The notes below the pieces were generated by a model that saw only the letters and a list, made by a program, of their open reading frames with translations, made no database searches and was not told where the DNA came from. From Prevotellaceae bacterium (GTDB lineage Bacteria; Bacteroidota; Bacteroidia; Bacteroidales; Bacteroidaceae): a DNA stretch of 7,228 nt. Numbering within the stretch: the first letter of the stretch is position 1; each line of letters opens with the position of its first letter. Below are positions 6,012 to 7,228 of the stretch, one piece after another. The position numbers and the translations under genes are program-made. The stretch covers positions 1-7,228 of the forward strand of contig JAISIB010000170.1 in NCBI GenBank assembly GCA_031262265.1, in the 5' to 3' direction.

Positions 6012-6403
6012 TGCATACGAACGATGCCGTAGCTGCGCACATTCTGTCCTTAGAGGAAGCTGCTTTGGACGAATGGATTCAAGGCAATCCAAGCGGATTT
6101 CTACAAATCTACGCCGAGGATTACTCTTACTTCGACCCGTTTGTAGAGAAACGCGTGGATGGCTTTCAGGCGATCAAGCAATTGTATGAGAGCTTGCGCG
6201 GGCAGATTTCTGCCGACCGCTATGAAATGCTGAATCCGACCGTGCAAACGCATGGAGATACGGCAGTCCTTTCGTTTAACTACCGCGCCTATTGCGCCGA
6301 CGGTGTGCAAGAATGGAATTGTACCGAAGTATATCGGTTGCAAGCCGACAACGCGTGGAAAATTATCCATACGCATTGGTCACTCACTAAACCGTCGGTA
6401 TAG
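6011..6403 (+). CDS. NTF2-like (SnoaL/DUF4440-type) small protein
   Basis: A 130-residue protein with the cone-shaped NTF2-like fold signature: an N-terminal helix (LEEAALDEWIQGNPSGFLQIY), then AEDYSYFDPF, a DGFQAIKQLYESL helix, then three strands covering TVQTHGDTAVLSFNYRAYC, EWNCTEVYRLQ and AWKIIHTHWSLTKP. This is the general pattern of DUF4440/SnoaL-like proteins, which include small-molecule enzymes and binding proteins; substrate and function cannot be told. There is no signal peptide, so it is probably cytoplasmic. The ATG at 6011 overlaps the rubrerythrin TGA by one base (TGATG), a classic translational-coupling arrangement; a GTG one codon upstream is possible but less likely. It is the last gene before a strong terminator. 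The coupling suggests equal-stoichiometry expression with the rubrerythrin, but no functional link is established. Confidence 0.85.
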   Translation: MHTNDAVAAHILSLEEAALDEWIQGNPSGFLQIYAEDYSYFDPFVEKRVDGFQAIKQLYESLRGQISADRYEMLNPTVQTHGDTAVLSFNYRAYCADGVQEWNCTEVYRLQADNAWKIIHTHWSLTKPSV

Positions 6404-6425
6404 CGAATCAGGCTGAACGATTATC

Positions 6426-6463
6426 AAAAGCCCGGACCGCACGCCATGCGGTTCGGGCTTTTT
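6426..6463 (+). terminator. strong intrinsic terminator after the NTF2-like gene
   Basis: A 16-bp stem is formed by AAAAGCCCGGACCGCA (6426-6441) and TGCGGTTCGGGCTTTT (6447-6462), with one G-U pair and a five-base loop (CGCCA), running into TTTTT. It lies 22 bases after the NTF2-like stop and closes the lipoprotein-rubrerythrin-NTF2 unit. The A-run on the left arm gives it some bidirectional potential. Confidence 0.93.
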
Positions 6464-6493
6464 CTTGCTCACACGCTTCGTACATTATCTGAC

Positions 6494-6513
6494 GCGGGGA
6501 AATTATTCTCCGC
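6494..6513. other. unexplained 8-bp hairpin
   Basis: GCGGGGAA (6494-6501) pairs with TTCTCCGC (6506-6513), with one G-U pair and an ATTA tetraloop. It is about 30 bases after the strong terminator and upstream of the next candidate promoter. No T-run follows on either strand, so it is not a typical intrinsic terminator. The rest of 6464-6570 shows nothing else that I can name. Confidence 0.4.
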
Positions 6514-6570
6514 CTTTGATATTTGCAGAACTTACTCTATCAAACTACCATCAGCGCAAAGGATTTTTTG

Positions 6571-6578
6571 TAGATTTG
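6571..6578 (+). promoter_or_regulatory. candidate -7 promoter element for the 6608 lipoprotein gene
   Basis: TAGATTTG matches TAnnTTTG exactly and would place transcription start near 6585, about 23 nt before the ATG at 6608. No clear TTTG -33 box lies 19-21 bases upstream, so support is from the -7 element and position after a strong terminator. Confidence 0.5.
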
Positions 6579-6607
6579 CTGTCAATAAACTAATAGATTG
6601 GATAGAA

Positions 6608-7201
6608 ATGAAACAAACATTGAATTACACATTGGGAGGGCTTCTCATGTTATGCCTTATAGGAACTACTTCCTCTTGCGCCACGCAAACATCTCCATCC
6701 GAACAGCCTGTTGAGTATTCATCAGCAGATGCTTTCTTCAACATAGCAAGTAAAGTCGTTTCCGGCACAAATCAAGGCATCGACCCACACGATTTATTCC
6801 ATTGGTGGGCATCGGTGAATATTCCTGAGAACAAACGAAATCACTATATGATATGTGGTTGCGCGTACATTTACGGAGGGAGTTGGGGAATCAGTTGGGA
6901 AGATATTCAACAACAGTTTAATCACAAAATGCTTAATGGCGTAAAGCATGACTGGCTGTCACTTTACATGGAGCGGTATAACTTTGGTGAGAGCATGGAA
7001 AAGCATTTGCTTATTACGCAGTATATCAATGCAAAGATCATTGAAAAAGTGACAAAGGAACAAGGATATGCGGCTGCAATGGAATTGTTACATAGCGGAG
7101 ACATGCGAAAACACCGCAAGGAATTCTTTGAAGTTTTGAATCGAGTAACAGGTATTAATGAACAAAATTTCAATGAAAAGATCACCGGTTATCTGAACTA
7201 A
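6608..7201 (+). CDS. small putative lipoprotein of unknown function
   Basis: A 197-residue protein not recognised as a named family. Residues 1-23 form a signal peptide (MKQTLNYTLGGLLMLCLIGT) ending in TSSC with Cys24 as the probable lipidation site. The mature part is Tyr/Asn/Trp-rich, with FHWWASVNIPENKRNHYMIC near residues 70-90 and a helical C-terminal third (about 125-197), including INAKIIEKV, MELLHSGDMRKHRKEFFEVL and TGINEQNFNEKI. That tail pattern (LL-x-SGD, FF-x-x-L, GI-x-x-x-NFN) reminds me of the end of peptidase-like domains in Bacteroidota proteins, but no HExxH zinc motif is present, so no activity is proposed. The ATG at 6608 is chosen because it gives the signal peptide; the open frame extends back to 6446 through the terminator, which is not plausible coding. 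It stands alone after a strong terminator with its own candidate promoter and is visibly AT-richer than its neighbours. Confidence 0.75.
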   Translation: MKQTLNYTLGGLLMLCLIGTTSSCATQTSPSEQPVEYSSADAFFNIASKVVSGTNQGIDPHDLFHWWASVNIPENKRNHYMICGCAYIYGGSWGISWEDIQQQFNHKMLNGVKHDWLSLYMERYNFGESMEKHLLITQYINAKIIEKVTKEQGYAAAMELLHSGDMRKHRKEFFEVLNRVTGINEQNFNEKITGYLN

Positions 7202-7228
7202 CTAATACAATAGCCGGCTCGCATCCTC

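Noticed and set aside
5439..6092. Minus-strand 217-codon open frame opposite the rubrerythrin gene
   Set aside because: It is Cys/His/Phe-rich with no recognisable domain and is fully explained as the antisense shadow of a clear rubredoxin-rubrerythrin gene.
6446..6607. Upstream extension of the last lipoprotein frame
   Set aside because: It would begin inside the terminator stem and would bury the signal peptide internally.
7211..7228. AGCCGGCT palindrome at the right edge as start of a terminator
   Set aside because: The window ends before any stem and T-run could be judged.
1..7228. CRISPR array, tRNA/rRNA genes, transposase or phage genes
   Set aside because: No regularly spaced repeats, cloverleaf-like sequences, transposase frames or phage-type genes were seen on either strand.

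Overview
The window looks like a chromosomal segment from a member of the Bacteroidota, most likely order Bacteroidales. The evidence is the gene families (a DUF349 protein, a Bacteroidales-type TPR/OmpA-like lipoprotein, a reverse rubrerythrin), the absence of clear Shine-Dalgarno sequences before most starts, and several matches to the Bacteroidota -7 promoter element TAnnTTTG. The genus cannot be fixed from the sequence alone. There are seven credible protein genes. I see no RNA genes, insertion sequences, phage genes or CRISPR array.

Layout. (1) 1-825, minus strand: the 5' part of a DUF349 gene that runs off the left edge. (2) 826-985: divergent intergenic region with a candidate promoter for the rightward genes. 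(3) 986-3488, plus strand: a tight three-gene run of a DUF2148 ferredoxin-like protein, agmatine deiminase (aguA) and N-carbamoylputrescine amidase (aguB). Together aguA and aguB convert agmatine to putrescine. The arginine decarboxylase that would supply agmatine is not in the window. (4) 3489-3724: intergenic region with a very good Bacteroidota promoter preceded by helically phased T-tracts. It is followed by a predicted leader of about 80 nt packed with inverted repeats. (5) 3725-6403, plus strand: a lipoprotein with an embedded OmpA-like segment and C-terminal TPRs, then a rubredoxin-first (reverse) rubrerythrin, then a small NTF2-like protein whose ATG overlaps the rubrerythrin stop. This run ends at a textbook intrinsic terminator (6426-6463). 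(6) 6464-6607: an unexplained 8-bp hairpin and a candidate promoter. (7) 6608-7201, plus strand: a small, AT-richer lipoprotein of unknown function.

How the genes work together: the agu pair is a clear polyamine module, and the role of its ferredoxin-like first gene is unknown. The second unit may combine envelope and oxidative-stress functions.

The most interesting observation is that the rubrerythrin keeps its rubredoxin cysteines and the ferritin-like fold signature, but appears to have lost three of the usual diiron-ligand glutamates (K106, A135 and Q168 at those places). It may be a protein that no longer acts as a diiron peroxidase. Also worth checking are the array of inverted repeats in the lipoprotein leader and a related palindrome just before the rubrerythrin gene.
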